This document shows positions 33,792 through 42,070 of a stretch of 64,000 nt of DNA, piece after piece (position 1 is the stretch's first letter; each line of letters starts with the position of its first letter). The notes below the pieces were generated by a model. It worked only from the letters and a program-made list of their open reading frames with translations. It searched no databases and had not been told where the DNA came from. The position numbers and the translations under genes were made by a program. This DNA is from an uncultured Erysipelotrichaceae bacterium (GTDB lineage: Bacteria; Bacillota_I; Bacilli_A; Erysipelotrichales; Erysipelotrichaceae), in the NCBI GenBank assembly GCA_902775735.1, contig CACYNH010000004.1, positions 23,248-87,247 of the forward strand, written 5' to 3'.

Positions 33792-35000
33792 ATGAGTGAA
33801 TACATCCGGCGGATCGATGAAGCGGACAAAGCCGTCAGAGAAGCGAAAAAAGCTCTGAGCCAGGTGGAAAAGAACCGCGAAAAGAAGCTGAAGCAGCTGA
33901 ACAGGGAAATCAGGGATAACGAGGATTACATCGCAAAGCCCAGAAAAACCTATGCCGGCATCAGCCTTTACATCGACCATCTTGAATACGAAAAACACAA
34001 CTACGTATTAAACGAAAACACATGGGCGGAAGTGATCACCTCCGGCCAGATCACAACCGCGGTCTCCACAAAATCAGGCAACGGCTTATCCGTAGGCGGC
34101 GCTCTGCTCGGGGGAGCCGTGGCAGGACCGCTGGGCGCGGTGGCCGGCGGCGTCAAACACAAGACAAAAGTCACAACCGAGGAAGTGGATCACAGAAAGC
34201 TCTACATCCATGTCAGCGGTGATGAAGGCGACTTCACCGCGGAAACAAAACCTGACGATGAAACAAAGGCAAGACAGTTCGCCAACGACATCAACAATTT
34301 CGCGAAGAAAGCGGAGGATGAAGTGCAGCGGGCCCAGAACAACCTGGATTATTCCAGGGAAAAGCTCCGTCTTGCGGAAGCGGATTTCACTGAAATCAAC
34401 GAAGCCCAGTACGCTCTTGAGGAAAAGCAGCAGGCTAAAAGAGCCATCGAGGCCAGCTCCTCTCTTGAAGAAAGGGAACAGCTCACCGCCAGAAACAAAA
34501 AGAGGCAGAAAATGATCCTTATCGCTGCCGCCGTCGTTCTTCTCGCCTTTGCCGGATTCCTGTTCTCCAGACCGAAAACGCCGAAGCAGAACAATGAACC
34601 TGTGGCTGCCGTGACGCCCACTCCGACTCCCACTCCAAAGCCTACACCCACACCGACTCCGGAACCCACACCTGAGCCTACTCCCGAGCCTACTCCCGAA
34701 CCTACTCCCGAACCAACGCCGGAAGCGGAGAAGTCCTCCGGCATCAGACCTGAATTCAAAGAATCCATGGAAGCTTATGAAGCATTCTTTGATGAATATG
34801 TCTCCTTCATGAAGAGCATCGATGAAGACAATCTGGGTCTGGATCAGATGACAAGATATCTGGAATTCCTGAACAAATACAATGACGCGATGGAGGCTCT
34901 TGACGCCATTGATGAATCCACCCTCACACCGGAAGAGGACAAACTCTATACGGAAACACTGCTCAGGATCGACCAGAAGCTTCTTGAGGCCATTGACTAG
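33792..35000 (+). CDS. Membrane-anchored coiled-coil protein with Thr/Pro/Glu linker and DUF6591-type domain
   Basis: The 402-residue protein starts at 33792, with GTGAGGAA 8 bases upstream (an ATG at 33786 is too close). It has a charged coiled coil (about 1-40), a Gly-rich VGGALLGGAVAG segment (about 98-115), a second coiled coil, and one membrane helix (about 240-257, MILIAAAVVLLAFAGFLF). A 40-residue linker of TP and EP repeats suited to crossing the wall follows. The last 85 residues, from SGIRPEFKESMEAYEAFF, resemble DUF6591. The N-terminus is inside and the DUF6591 part outside by this topology. First gene of an operon with a 60-residue membrane protein and a MerR regulator; site 1 controls it. 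Confidence 0.78.
   Translation: MSEYIRRIDEADKAVREAKKALSQVEKNREKKLKQLNREIRDNEDYIAKPRKTYAGISLYIDHLEYEKHNYVLNENTWAEVITSGQITTAVSTKSGNGLSVGGALLGGAVAGPLGAVAGGVKHKTKVTTEEVDHRKLYIHVSGDEGDFTAETKPDDETKARQFANDINNFAKKAEDEVQRAQNNLDYSREKLRLAEADFTEINEAQYALEEKQQAKRAIEASSSLEEREQLTARNKKRQKMILIAAAVVLLAFAGFLFSRPKTPKQNNEPVAAVTPTPTPTPKPTPTPTPEPTPEPTPEPTPEPTPEPTPEAEKSSGIRPEFKESMEAYEAFFDEYVSFMKSIDEDNLGLDQMTRYLEFLNKYNDAMEALDAIDESTLTPEEDKLYTETLLRIDQKLLEAID
34612..34727 (+). repeat. Tandem coding repeat (TP/EP linker)
   Basis: Short degenerate repeats of 6 and 12 bases, typified by CCTACTCCCGAG, encode the Thr-Pro/Glu-Pro linker. The best copies are at about 34675-34715. The length may vary by slippage between strains. 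Confidence 0.8.
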
Positions 35001-35016
35001 GAAGGAAGTGCCGGGT

Positions 35017-35199
35017 TTGAAAAACAGATACAGAACAAAGGCAATCCGGATTATGATCCTGTGCGAAATCCTGATTATGGTATTTCTGGCGTACCGCATC
35101 AGCGGCGTGCAGACATGGAACGGGATCGCCTTCATCCGTGACGGGGCGATGTTTACGGCAGGACTGATCGCGGGGCCGCTGGTCTTAAAAGAAATATGA
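35017..35199 (+). CDS. Small two-helix membrane protein
   Basis: A 60-residue protein starting from TTG at 35017, with GAAGGA 10 bases upstream; no suitable ATG exists before Met13. It has two hydrophobic segments: IRIMILCEILIMVFLAYRIS and a second helix FTAGLIAGPLVL. It lies 16 bases after the DUF6591 gene and overlaps the MerR gene by 4 bases, so it is translated with them. It has no recognised family. It could link the envelope protein to the regulator, but that is speculation. Confidence 0.55.
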   Translation: MKNRYRTKAIRIMILCEILIMVFLAYRISGVQTWNGIAFIRDGAMFTAGLIAGPLVLKEI

Positions 35200-35543
35200 A
35201 CAGCAAGGTGACTTATTATACCGTGGGGGAAATCTGCGTACTGACCGGGGTGACAAGAAAGACGCTGTTCTACTATGACCGGATTGATCTGCTCAAGCCG
35301 GTCAGAAGAACAGGCGCGCAGAAACACAAGCTTTATGATTCGGGCTGCCTGGAGCGGTTAAGGCAGATCCTCGAATACCGGGAGGCAGGGCTGCAGATCG
35401 CGGAAATCAGGGAACTGGTCAATGACCCTGACTGCGACGCGCAGGCAATCCTGGAAAAGGCGCTGGCCAGAATCATTGAGCAGAAAAACGAAAAAGAAGC
35501 AGAAATACGCAAATTGCAGGACATGATCACAAGACTGCGGTAA
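35196..35543 (+). CDS. MerR family transcriptional regulator
   Basis: The 115-residue protein has a MerR winged helix: YTVGEICVLTGVTRKTLFYYDRI, DLLKPVRRTG, HKLYDSGCLERLRQILEYREAGLQIAEIRELV, then a dimer helix (about residues 78-115). It has no long effector domain, only the coiled coil, so it may respond to a partner protein or a metal/thiol at its surface. MerR proteins bind between -35 and -10 of promoters with spacers of 19-20 bp. Four such promoters with a shared palindrome lie nearby, one of them heading its own operon. It starts inside the 60-residue gene, overlapping 4 bases. Confidence 0.85.
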   Translation: MNSKVTYYTVGEICVLTGVTRKTLFYYDRIDLLKPVRRTGAQKHKLYDSGCLERLRQILEYREAGLQIAEIRELVNDPDCDAQAILEKALARIIEQKNEKEAEIRKLQDMITRLR

Positions 35544-35570
35544 TGAGTATCATTGCCACTCTTGTCTGCA

Positions 35571-35601
35571 CTCATTGTTCCGCAGGGAACAGTCCTGCAC
35601 A
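35571..35601 (+). promoter_or_regulatory. MerR-like promoter, site 2 of 4
   Basis: The palindrome GTTCCGCAGGGAAC (35577-35590) lies between CTCATT and, 19 bp on, TGCACA. The core elements are weak, but the palindrome matches the other sites. It precedes the DUF4230 gene by 30 bases. Confidence 0.45.
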
Positions 35602-35619
35602 AAGAAAGGATAAGAAAAC

Positions 35620-36210
35620 ATGTTCAAGAAAATCATCACATTTGCGGCCGGTATCGCGGTAGGGATCCTGGGTGTGTTCACCTATGATACCTTCAAGCCG
35701 AAGGACAGAAGCACGCCGCCTGTCGTGATCACTGATGACATTGAATACCGCATTCAGCAGATCGGCGAACTGGCCACAGCTGAATTTGTTTACACCATTA
35801 CCCAGACTGCCGACAAGAAAGCTTTCGAAGTCTTCAATATCTCCATCCCGTTCACTTCCAGCCGGATTGTGTACAGTTATTCCGGAACGATCAAAGCAGG
35901 AATTGACTTCTCTGAAATCAAAGCCGTCACTGAAGGGGAAACCATACACATCACACTGCCTCAAAGCACGATACTTTCCAATGATCTCGACCATGACAGC
36001 CTGACTGTCTATGACGAAAAGAACAGCATCTTCAACCGCTTCTCCTTCTCTGACATGAACGCCTCCCAGGCGGATTTAAAGAAAACAGCGGAAGAAACCG
36101 CAGCTGAAAAGGGACTGCTTGAAACGGCGGACGCCAACGCCAGGGAGATCATCGAAAAAACAATCAGCTCCATGTACGGAAACGGGGAGTATACCGTCGT
36201 CTTTGACTGA
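35620..36210 (+). CDS. DUF4230 family membrane-anchored protein
   Basis: The 196-residue protein has an N-terminal membrane anchor (about residues 5-22, IITFAAGIAVGILGVFTY) and an outer domain matching DUF4230: IQQIGELATAEFVYTI, VYSYSGTIKAGIDFSEI, ITLPQSTILSNDLDHDSLTVYDE and a helix rich in Ala and Glu. The function of DUF4230 is unknown. AAAGGA precedes the ATG. It is the only gene between site 2 and a terminator. Placement after the MerR gene with the same palindrome upstream suggests it responds to the same signal. Confidence 0.85.
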   Translation: MFKKIITFAAGIAVGILGVFTYDTFKPKDRSTPPVVITDDIEYRIQQIGELATAEFVYTITQTADKKAFEVFNISIPFTSSRIVYSYSGTIKAGIDFSEIKAVTEGETIHITLPQSTILSNDLDHDSLTVYDEKNSIFNRFSFSDMNASQADLKKTAEETAAEKGLLETADANAREIIEKTISSMYGNGEYTVVFD

Positions 36211-36218
36211 TCAGCCTC

Positions 36219-36250
36219 AAAGCCGCGCAGCGATGTGTGGTTTTGTTTTC
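36219..36250 (+). terminator. Probable terminator after the DUF4230 gene
   Basis: AAGCCGCGC and GTGTGGTTT pair with several G-U pairs, followed by TTGTTTTC. Confidence 0.45.
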
Positions 36251-36297
36251 ACTCAGCCCGGGATATGGTATTGTCTGTCTGAAGGAGGGATCTTCCC

Positions 36298-36699
36298 ATG
36301 ATCAAAGGCATCCACCACATTTCAATGAAAACAGACAGTCCGGAAGTATTCACAAAAACAAAGCAGTTCTACACAGAAGTTTTAGGCCTTTCCATTGCCC
36401 GTGAGTGGGAAAGCGGAATCATGGTCGAAACCGGAAACTGCTGGCTGGAGATCAATAACGACAAACCGGGAATCAGGGAACTCGGCGCGATCCGCCACAT
36501 GGCTTTCTATTGCGATGATGTCGATGAGCAGGTGAAGAAAGTGAAAGAAGCAGGCTATGAGGTTTTCATTGAACCCAAAGACATCTGCCTTCACTCCGAA
36601 CCGCCCATCCCGGCAAGAATCGCCTTCTGCTATGGTCCTCTTGGCGAACAGATTGAATTCTTTCATGATCAGTCGGTAAACGGGCAGCGGTATCAGTGA
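36298..36699 (+). CDS. VOC superfamily (glyoxalase/bleomycin resistance) protein
   Basis: The 133-residue protein has two beta-alpha-beta-beta-beta modules: IKGIHHISMKTDSPEVFTKT, KQFYTEVLGL, MVETGNCWLEI, then IRHMAFYCDDVDEQVKKVKE and FCYGPLGEQIEFF. Metal-ligand candidates are the His of GIHHISM and HMAF, and the Glu of IEF. Members bind a metal and act as isomerases, dioxygenases or binding proteins; the substrate is unknown. GAAGGAGGG precedes the ATG. It is a single-gene unit with a terminator. Confidence 0.85.
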   Translation: MIKGIHHISMKTDSPEVFTKTKQFYTEVLGLSIAREWESGIMVETGNCWLEINNDKPGIRELGAIRHMAFYCDDVDEQVKKVKEAGYEVFIEPKDICLHSEPPIPARIAFCYGPLGEQIEFFHDQSVNGQRYQ

Positions 36700-36719
36700 A
36701 CAGAAAAGTGTATTGAAAT

Positions 36720-36746
36720 CCGGAACTTTATGGAGTTCCGGTTTTT
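36720..36746 (+). terminator. Intrinsic terminator
   Basis: CCGGAACT and AGTTCCGG around TTATGG, then five T. Confidence 0.88.
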
Positions 36747-36848
36747 AATCAGCAGTTCTGCTTATGGTGCGCTTCAGAAAACCGAATGGTTCCTATTTGA
36801 AGGGAAAGCTATAATACACGCGTCAACAGTCCACAGGAGGAACCGGAA

Positions 36849-37541
36849 ATGAAAACTTACGCAAAAGCATTCCTTGCGGCTTTCATGGCATTATCCATGA
36901 TGGCCTGTGCCTCTTCTGAAAAAACTCAGGAAGAGGAAACTGCCGTAAAGGAAGAAACAGAGAATACTGAAGCTGAAGTGCCTGAAGAAACACCCGCAGA
37001 AGAACACAGCAGCGATTCCCTGATCATTGTCTTTTCAAGAACAGGCGAACAGTACAATGTCGGCGAAATCGAAAAGGGCAATACGATGATTGTGGCCGAA
37101 ATGATTCAGAATCATACCGGAGCGGATCTCTTTGAGATTCTGCCTGAGGATGATTATTATCCTTACACTTACAATGAACTGACCGAGGTCGCAAAACAGG
37201 AACAGCAGGATCAGGCAAGACCCGCGTACAAAGGAGATCTTCCCGATCTTTCTCAATACAGCACAGTCTTCATCGGCTCGCCGGTCTGGTGGGGCGATTA
37301 TCCGATGTTAATGTACACGGTCCTGGAGAACAATGACTTCCACAGCAGAAAGCTTGTGCCCTTCGCCACAAGCGAAGGCAGCGGCCTTGCCGGCATGGAT
37401 GAAAAGCTGAAGAGCCTTTTCCCTGACAGCGAAGTCACAGAAGGGCTTGCCATCCGCGGCACCGACGCCCAGCAGAACCGGGAAGAAACCGAAGCCAAAG
37501 TCAGCGGATGGCTTGAACAGCTCGGCTTTGCGCACCGGTAA
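36849..37541 (+). CDS. Flavodoxin-like lipoprotein
   Basis: The 230-residue protein has a lipoprotein signal ending in SMMAC (lipid Cys near residue 20), an acidic linker of about 35 residues, and a flavodoxin-type domain. LIIVFSRTGEQYN is the phosphate-loop region, and VFIGSPVWWGDYPMLMYTVL is the characteristic WWG flavin segment. It would hold FMN outside the membrane and move electrons there; such lipoflavodoxins occur in anaerobic Bacillota. CAGGAGGAA precedes the ATG, and TATAAT at 36810-36815 is a likely -10. Confidence 0.88.
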   Translation: MKTYAKAFLAAFMALSMMACASSEKTQEEETAVKEETENTEAEVPEETPAEEHSSDSLIIVFSRTGEQYNVGEIEKGNTMIVAEMIQNHTGADLFEILPEDDYYPYTYNELTEVAKQEQQDQARPAYKGDLPDLSQYSTVFIGSPVWWGDYPMLMYTVLENNDFHSRKLVPFATSEGSGLAGMDEKLKSLFPDSEVTEGLAIRGTDAQQNREETEAKVSGWLEQLGFAHR

Positions 37542-37566
37542 AAACGAAAATTCAAAACCATCTGAA

Positions 37567-37596
37567 CGGGGGAAGAAAATTCTCCCGCTTTTTTGT
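37567..37596 (+). terminator. Intrinsic terminator of the flavodoxin gene
   Basis: CGGGGGA and TCTCCCG around AGAAAAT, followed by C and six T. Confidence 0.75.
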
Positions 37597-37607
37597 GTTT
37601 CACCTTA

Positions 37608-37636
37608 TTGAAAACGCTTTCCCTGCATGGCATAAT
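37608..37636 (+). promoter_or_regulatory. Promoter overlapping a CcpA-type cre site
   Basis: TTGAAA (37608-37613), 17 bp, CATAAT (37631-37636). TGAAAACGCTTTCC (37609-37622) matches the catabolite-responsive element TGWAARCGYTWNCW at all but the last position. Binding there would block the promoter of the leucine-rich repeat gene. Confidence 0.55.
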
Positions 37637-37780
37637 GGGTTTCCTTTCGTAAAGTTCTTTGAAAACTGAATATCTGAATACGGCAGCCCGAGACGGCCGG
37701 ATCAGTTTGCATCTGGATTAAATTACCGCGGCACCCGTAAAAATGTTTGGATGTGTTTTTGTGTCAAGTTGGAGGTTACT

Positions 37781-39325
37781 ATGCAGTTTGGAAACAGGAC
37801 TTTCTTCATTTCTGAAAACGTCAGCGATCACTACGCCAGAAGATTCGCCAGGGAGATTTCACTCCGCAGCGGAAAGACGACGGCAGATCCCGGCGTTCAT
37901 GCGGACTACATCATTTACGATGCGGAAAAAGACATTGCGGAACTGGAAGAGCTGGATCATTCGGCTGTGAAAATCACAGTGAATGAGATGGTGAGCATCA
38001 TCGACTCCGCCCAGCTTCCGGACAATGACGGGTTCTGCGTCATCGGCAGTGTGCTGGTGAAGTGGATCCCGGAAGAATCAGACAGAAATACCCTGAGAAT
38101 CCCCAATGGCGTCACCAGAATCAAAGGCGACGCGTTCCAGCCCGTCTTCTCATGCCAGGAGGCTGTATTCAAAAAGAAACGAAACGGAATCATCCGGATT
38201 CAGTTCCCGAAAACACTGAGGGTCATTGAACCTGACGCGTTTAAGGGATTTGAAAGTCTGGAATCCGTTCAGTTCCAGGAAGGACTTCAGGAGCTCGGCG
38301 GTTTCCGCGGCTGCGTCCATCTGGACAATGTGGCAATCCCGAAAAGCTGCACGAAAATCAGCGATCACGCTTTTGAAGGCGGCAGGTTTCTGTCCCAGAT
38401 TCTCTGGAATGAAAACGTCACTGAAATCGGCAGGAACGCTTTCAAAGGCACATGGCTCATGGCTTTCACCTCATGGGACAGTTTAAAAACAATCGGCGAA
38501 GAAGCCTTTGCCGGCTGTGATCTGCTTTCCGAAGTGAATCTCAGCGGAACTGAAATCGAATGCGGGAAGTACTGTTTTAAAGGCTCCGCGGTTCAGAAAC
38601 TCACAGTCAGCGCCGGTTCATGTGTTCTGAAAAACTGCTGTTTCTCCGCCTGCACAAAACTCAGGCAGATTGAAATTGAAAAAGGCAGAGTCACAATCAC
38701 ATCAACGACCTTCCCTGTGGAAACAGTCAGCAGCAGACTGAAAGCCATAAAACAGGGGACATGCCCGGATGCTGAACGTGACATGTGGACGGATATGATG
38801 AGGACGTATAAAAAGAGATTCATGAACAGACTTCCGGTGGACGATTATATTAAATACGCACCAATGTGCGCTGAAATCATGGGAATCAAAGATTTCAGAA
38901 TTGACCGTCAGGAACTCGTGCAGAGAGAAGCACTTTACAGAATTTCATGGCTGATCAGGAATCTCGGTCTGAATCCCAATGTCCGCAAATACTACCGTGA
39001 AGGAAAACTATATTACTCCTATATGACGGCAGGCGGATTCATGGGCTCCATCGATACCATCAATTACAATCCCCGCTATGCGGAAATTGTAAAGAAAGCG
39101 GAAGAGACATACGGCATCAAAGTCTACCATGCCATCGAGGGACAGGGAATGTTCGGACCGGAACTTGTGCTGCTGTGTATTGAGAGTTTATACAGCGACT
39201 GGCCTTACAGCAGGCCCGACAGCAGCTGGATGATGGCGTATGTGCACAATATTGAACTTGACGAAGGGGAATTCGGCGATGTGGAACTCGACTCCTATCA
39301 GGGAGCGCTTTACAGAGTCGGATAA
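37781..39325 (+). CDS. Leucine-rich repeat (LRR_5) protein
   Basis: The 514-residue protein starts at 37781 (TTGGAGGTTACT before the ATG). Residues 1-80 form a small domain ending ADYIIYD, AEKDIAELEEL, VKITVNEM, which resembles a BRCT-like fold; this is a weak impression. About residues 95-330 are LRR_5 repeats (RIKGDAFQPV, LRVIEPDAFKGF, KTIGEEAFAGC). The rest has YYSYMTAGGFMGSID and ALYRIS segments and is unrecognised. No signal peptide or membrane helix is present, so it may be intracellular, unlike the BspA-type protein at 25.6 kb. The promoter carries a likely cre site. A strong terminator follows. Confidence 0.8.
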   Translation: MQFGNRTFFISENVSDHYARRFAREISLRSGKTTADPGVHADYIIYDAEKDIAELEELDHSAVKITVNEMVSIIDSAQLPDNDGFCVIGSVLVKWIPEESDRNTLRIPNGVTRIKGDAFQPVFSCQEAVFKKKRNGIIRIQFPKTLRVIEPDAFKGFESLESVQFQEGLQELGGFRGCVHLDNVAIPKSCTKISDHAFEGGRFLSQILWNENVTEIGRNAFKGTWLMAFTSWDSLKTIGEEAFAGCDLLSEVNLSGTEIECGKYCFKGSAVQKLTVSAGSCVLKNCCFSACTKLRQIEIEKGRVTITSTTFPVETVSSRLKAIKQGTCPDAERDMWTDMMRTYKKRFMNRLPVDDYIKYAPMCAEIMGIKDFRIDRQELVQREALYRISWLIRNLGLNPNVRKYYREGKLYYSYMTAGGFMGSIDTINYNPRYAEIVKKAEETYGIKVYHAIEGQGMFGPELVLLCIESLYSDWPYSRPDSSWMMAYVHNIELDEGEFGDVELDSYQGALYRVG

Positions 39326-39352
39326 CAGCTGAACAGTTACAGATACAAATGA

Positions 39353-39394
39353 AGACAGGTGAACAGAGAACAATCTCTGAACACCTGTCTTTTT
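39353..39394 (+). terminator. Long intrinsic terminator
   Basis: AGACAGGTG and CACCTGTCT enclose a second stem CAGAGA/TCTCTG, followed by TTTT. Confidence 0.85.
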
Positions 39395-39405
39395 CTGTTC
39401 TTCTG

Positions 39406-39436
39406 TTGACCGTTCCGCGGGGAACAGAAGTAGCGT
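39406..39436 (+). promoter_or_regulatory. MerR-like promoter, site 3 of 4
   Basis: TTGACC, a 19-bp spacer, then TAGCGT, with the palindrome GTTCCGCGGGGAAC at 39412-39425. It precedes the TM2/zinc-ribbon gene. Confidence 0.6.
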
Positions 39437-39571
39437 TAAAGAGGCTCCGCGGATCATCTTGGCGGGGTGTGCAGAAAAATGTACAGGTACGAATCGTATG
39501 ATGATTCTGCGAAGGCAGAGTGCAGGCACTGATTTCTGCCGGAGTGAGATGAAGAAGGAGGGTTAACGATT

Positions 39572-40255
39572 ATGAAACTGATCGCGGTGAAATGTCCCAA
39601 TTGCGGGGCAGACCTTGAATATGAAGAAGGAATGAGCAAAATGTTCTGCCGATACTGCGGCACACCGGTCATCCTTGATGATGAGTCGGTGAAGATCAAT
39701 ATAACAAACAGGATTGTCGATGAGGCGGAACTTGAAAAGGTGAAGCTGCAGCGGGCACAGTATGAGCACAGACACGAAAGAGAACTGGAGCAGGAAAAGG
39801 ATCTTGCCGAAAAGGAACGGGCGTGGAAGCAGCTGTTAATGGAATACCTTGGCGGAGTGGGAATTACACTGTTTATTGCAATGGCATTCCAGAATACGGC
39901 ATCCGGTTTTCTGAACGATCTCATTACAGGCCTGTGCGGTGCGGTATGGTTCATCGGCGGAATCGCGGTGTGGGTCATGAAACCCAAAACAAACAGAATG
40001 CCTGAACAGGATTACAGCCGTTCAGGAAGGAACGTTTACCGCTATGATGACAGATCTGACCGCAGTCAGGTGATTGCGCTGCTCATCTGTATCTTTGCCG
40101 GATACTTCGGAGCGCATTATTTCTATGTCCGCAGACATGCGATGGGAATTGTCTATCTGTTCACGGTTGGACTTTTCGGGTTTGGTTGGCTCTACGATTG
40201 TTTTAGAATAGCAATGGGGAAATTCCCGGATGACAATGGCAGAGTCCTTCGCTGA
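39572..40255 (+). CDS. Zinc-ribbon and TM2 domain membrane protein
   Basis: The 227-residue protein opens with a zinc ribbon (CPNCG, CRYCG), has a coiled coil (about 50-88), two helices in the middle, and a C-terminal TM2 domain. The TM2 part reads ALLICIFAGYFGAHYFY, then RRHAMGIVYLFTVGLFGFGWLYD. TM2 proteins are small two-helix membrane proteins of unclear role. The start at 39572 has AAGGAGGG upstream. It heads a run with a nuclease lipoprotein and another membrane protein, all behind site 3. No enzyme motif is visible. Confidence 0.83.
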   Translation: MKLIAVKCPNCGADLEYEEGMSKMFCRYCGTPVILDDESVKINITNRIVDEAELEKVKLQRAQYEHRHERELEQEKDLAEKERAWKQLLMEYLGGVGITLFIAMAFQNTASGFLNDLITGLCGAVWFIGGIAVWVMKPKTNRMPEQDYSRSGRNVYRYDDRSDRSQVIALLICIFAGYFGAHYFYVRRHAMGIVYLFTVGLFGFGWLYDCFRIAMGKFPDDNGRVLR

Positions 40256-40297
40256 CATTGAAGAATGATCCGGAACAAACGGATCAATAAAGAGCAG

Positions 40298-41212
40298 ATG
40301 AAAAGGATTATAAAAACACTTCTTGCACTGCCGCTTTGTTTCTCTCTGCTTTCATGCAGAAGTGAAACAGCAGGCGTACAGGAGAATGCAGAACAGGAAC
40401 AGGTGATTGAAAATACCGTTGTGCCGTTATTCGATACAGCGGTCTTTCACTATGAGCAGCTGCCTGTATACCAGGGACAGCCTTATATTGAAGTCAATGA
40501 CAATCATTCCTTTGAACCTCTGGAGGACACCATTGAATTCATCCGTGTCAGCCAACAGGATGAGCTTGGCAGATGCGGTGAAGTTGAAGCGGTCATCGGC
40601 CCGGACACACTTCCCGATACAAAGAGGGGATCAATCGGCGGGATCCGTCCGACCGGCTGGCATACAATCCGCTACGATGATCTGATTGATGGAAGCTATC
40701 TTTACAACCGCTGTCATCTCATTGCCTATGAAATCAGCGGCATCAACGCTGATGAAGAGATCCTGGTCACCGGCACAAGATACATGAATGTGGAGGGGAT
40801 GTTACCGTTTGAAAATAAGATCGCAGGCTATATCAGATCAACCGGCAATCATGTCTGGTACCATGCGGTGCCTGTATTTATCGATGAGGAACTTGTCTGC
40901 CGCGGCATTCTTCTTGAAGCGAAATCCATCGAAGCGGATGATCTGGAATTCTGCGTGTTCTGCTATAACGTTCAGCCCGGCATCACTATTGACTATATGA
41001 CCGGTGAAAGCGAAAGGACAGAACAAATCATCAGCAGAACTGTCCCTTCACCTCAGCAGGAATACATCCTGAACACCAACACAAAGAAATTTCATTATCC
41101 TGACTGCGACAGTGTCAAGTCTATGAAAGAAAAGAATAAAGAAGTAACATACTCTTCGAGAGAAGAATTAATAGAGGATGGCTATCAGCCATGCGCTGTA
41201 TGCAATCCTTAA
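40298..41212 (+). CDS. DNA/RNA non-specific endonuclease, lipoprotein
   Basis: The 304-residue protein has a lipoprotein signal ending LLSC (near residue 20), a NUC1-type nuclease domain and a C-terminal Cys-rich tail. YNRCHLIAYEI and ILVTGTRYMNVEGM hold the catalytic His and the metal-binding Asn; the usual DRGH is NRCH, as in several Bacillota members. The tail FHYPDCDSVKSM and YQPCAVCNP resembles a small metal-binding finger. It would degrade nucleic acid outside the cell, for nutrients or against extracellular DNA. Start 40298 is preferred over 40265 because the signal begins there. It lies 42 bases after the TM2 gene. Confidence 0.85.
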   Translation: MKRIIKTLLALPLCFSLLSCRSETAGVQENAEQEQVIENTVVPLFDTAVFHYEQLPVYQGQPYIEVNDNHSFEPLEDTIEFIRVSQQDELGRCGEVEAVIGPDTLPDTKRGSIGGIRPTGWHTIRYDDLIDGSYLYNRCHLIAYEISGINADEEILVTGTRYMNVEGMLPFENKIAGYIRSTGNHVWYHAVPVFIDEELVCRGILLEAKSIEADDLEFCVFCYNVQPGITIDYMTGESERTEQIISRTVPSPQQEYILNTNTKKFHYPDCDSVKSMKEKNKEVTYSSREELIEDGYQPCAVCNP

Positions 41213-41228
41213 AAGAAAAGGGGGAATC

Positions 41229-42017
41229 ATGAAATATATTGTGAATACACAGGGAAAGGTTTATGACTACAAACAGGTTGCCTATTCTGTTAACGCCGAA
41301 ACAAAAGAAGAAGCGGAGCGCATCGCCCTGCAGAGATTCCATGATGATTATATTGTCGCGGATGATGAACTTTCCGCCAGCGCTTCCGGCGTGAAGATCA
41401 GGGTGATCGCGGCGCTTGCGGGTCTGTCCGTCGCCTGCATTCTTGCGCTGATCGGATTCAGATCGGGAACCACAAGAAATCCCTCAACAATCAGACCGGA
41501 CTTCGCGTCCATTCTGTATGCGGCGGGAATCTATCTTATCCTGCTGTTCAAGTTCAAGGGCGTGAAGAATGTGTTTTCAATGAAGGAAATCTCAGAATCC
41601 TTCAAAGACTGGAAGGATATTGTTCTGGGATTGCTGATGATATTGTTAATCGCGTCGTTTATCCAGCTGCTGTTCTCGCAGATGAAGATCGGATTTAAAT
41701 TTCTTTCCTTCAGTATGGACCTCAGACTGCTTGCCTTAGGGCTTGCGCTGATCGCTTACTTCGGCTCAGGCCTGCTCAGCCTGATCTGCTTCGTTCTGTT
41801 CTGCCTGCTTTCCAAAATGAGCATTTCCGGATTGAGCGCAGTCCTTGGCAATGTGCAGGGGATTCTCTTCCTTGCGGCATCTCTGGTCGGCATCGTTGCA
41901 TTCATCAGTTCCAAATCCTCTCTTTATCAGGGCATCCTGAACGTGAAGGCGTTCTTCAATAATCCCGCAAAGAAACTCAGAGCACAGCAGGCGCAGGACT
42001 TACCTGATTCCCAGTAG
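41229..42017 (+). CDS. Multi-helix membrane protein of unknown function
   Basis: The 262-residue protein has a soluble N-terminus (about residues 1-50, starting MKYIVNTQGKVYDYKQV) followed by five to six hydrophobic helices. AAAGGGGGAAT precedes the ATG; a longer frame exists but lies over the nuclease end. It has no recognised family. It ends the run that begins behind site 3. A hairpin terminator follows. Confidence 0.6.
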   Translation: MKYIVNTQGKVYDYKQVAYSVNAETKEEAERIALQRFHDDYIVADDELSASASGVKIRVIAALAGLSVACILALIGFRSGTTRNPSTIRPDFASILYAAGIYLILLFKFKGVKNVFSMKEISESFKDWKDIVLGLLMILLIASFIQLLFSQMKIGFKFLSFSMDLRLLALGLALIAYFGSGLLSLICFVLFCLLSKMSISGLSAVLGNVQGILFLAASLVGIVAFISSKSSLYQGILNVKAFFNNPAKKLRAQQAQDLPDSQ

Positions 42018-42026
42018 ATTCACCGG

Positions 42027-42056
42027 CACATTGTGATAAACAATGTGTCTTTTTCT
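42027..42056 (+). terminator. Intrinsic terminator
   Basis: CACATTG and CAATGTG around seven bases, followed by TCTTTTTCTT. Confidence 0.8.
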
Positions 42057-42070
42057 TAAATCTCACCGTA

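Noticed and set aside
34612..34727. Short repeats as a CRISPR array
   Set aside because: The repeats are contiguous 6- and 12-base units inside a coding frame, with no spacers.
34086..35327. 413-codon minus-strand open frame opposite the DUF6591 operon
   Set aside because: It crosses three plus-strand genes with good start signals and is a simple low-complexity shadow of the TP/EP repeat.
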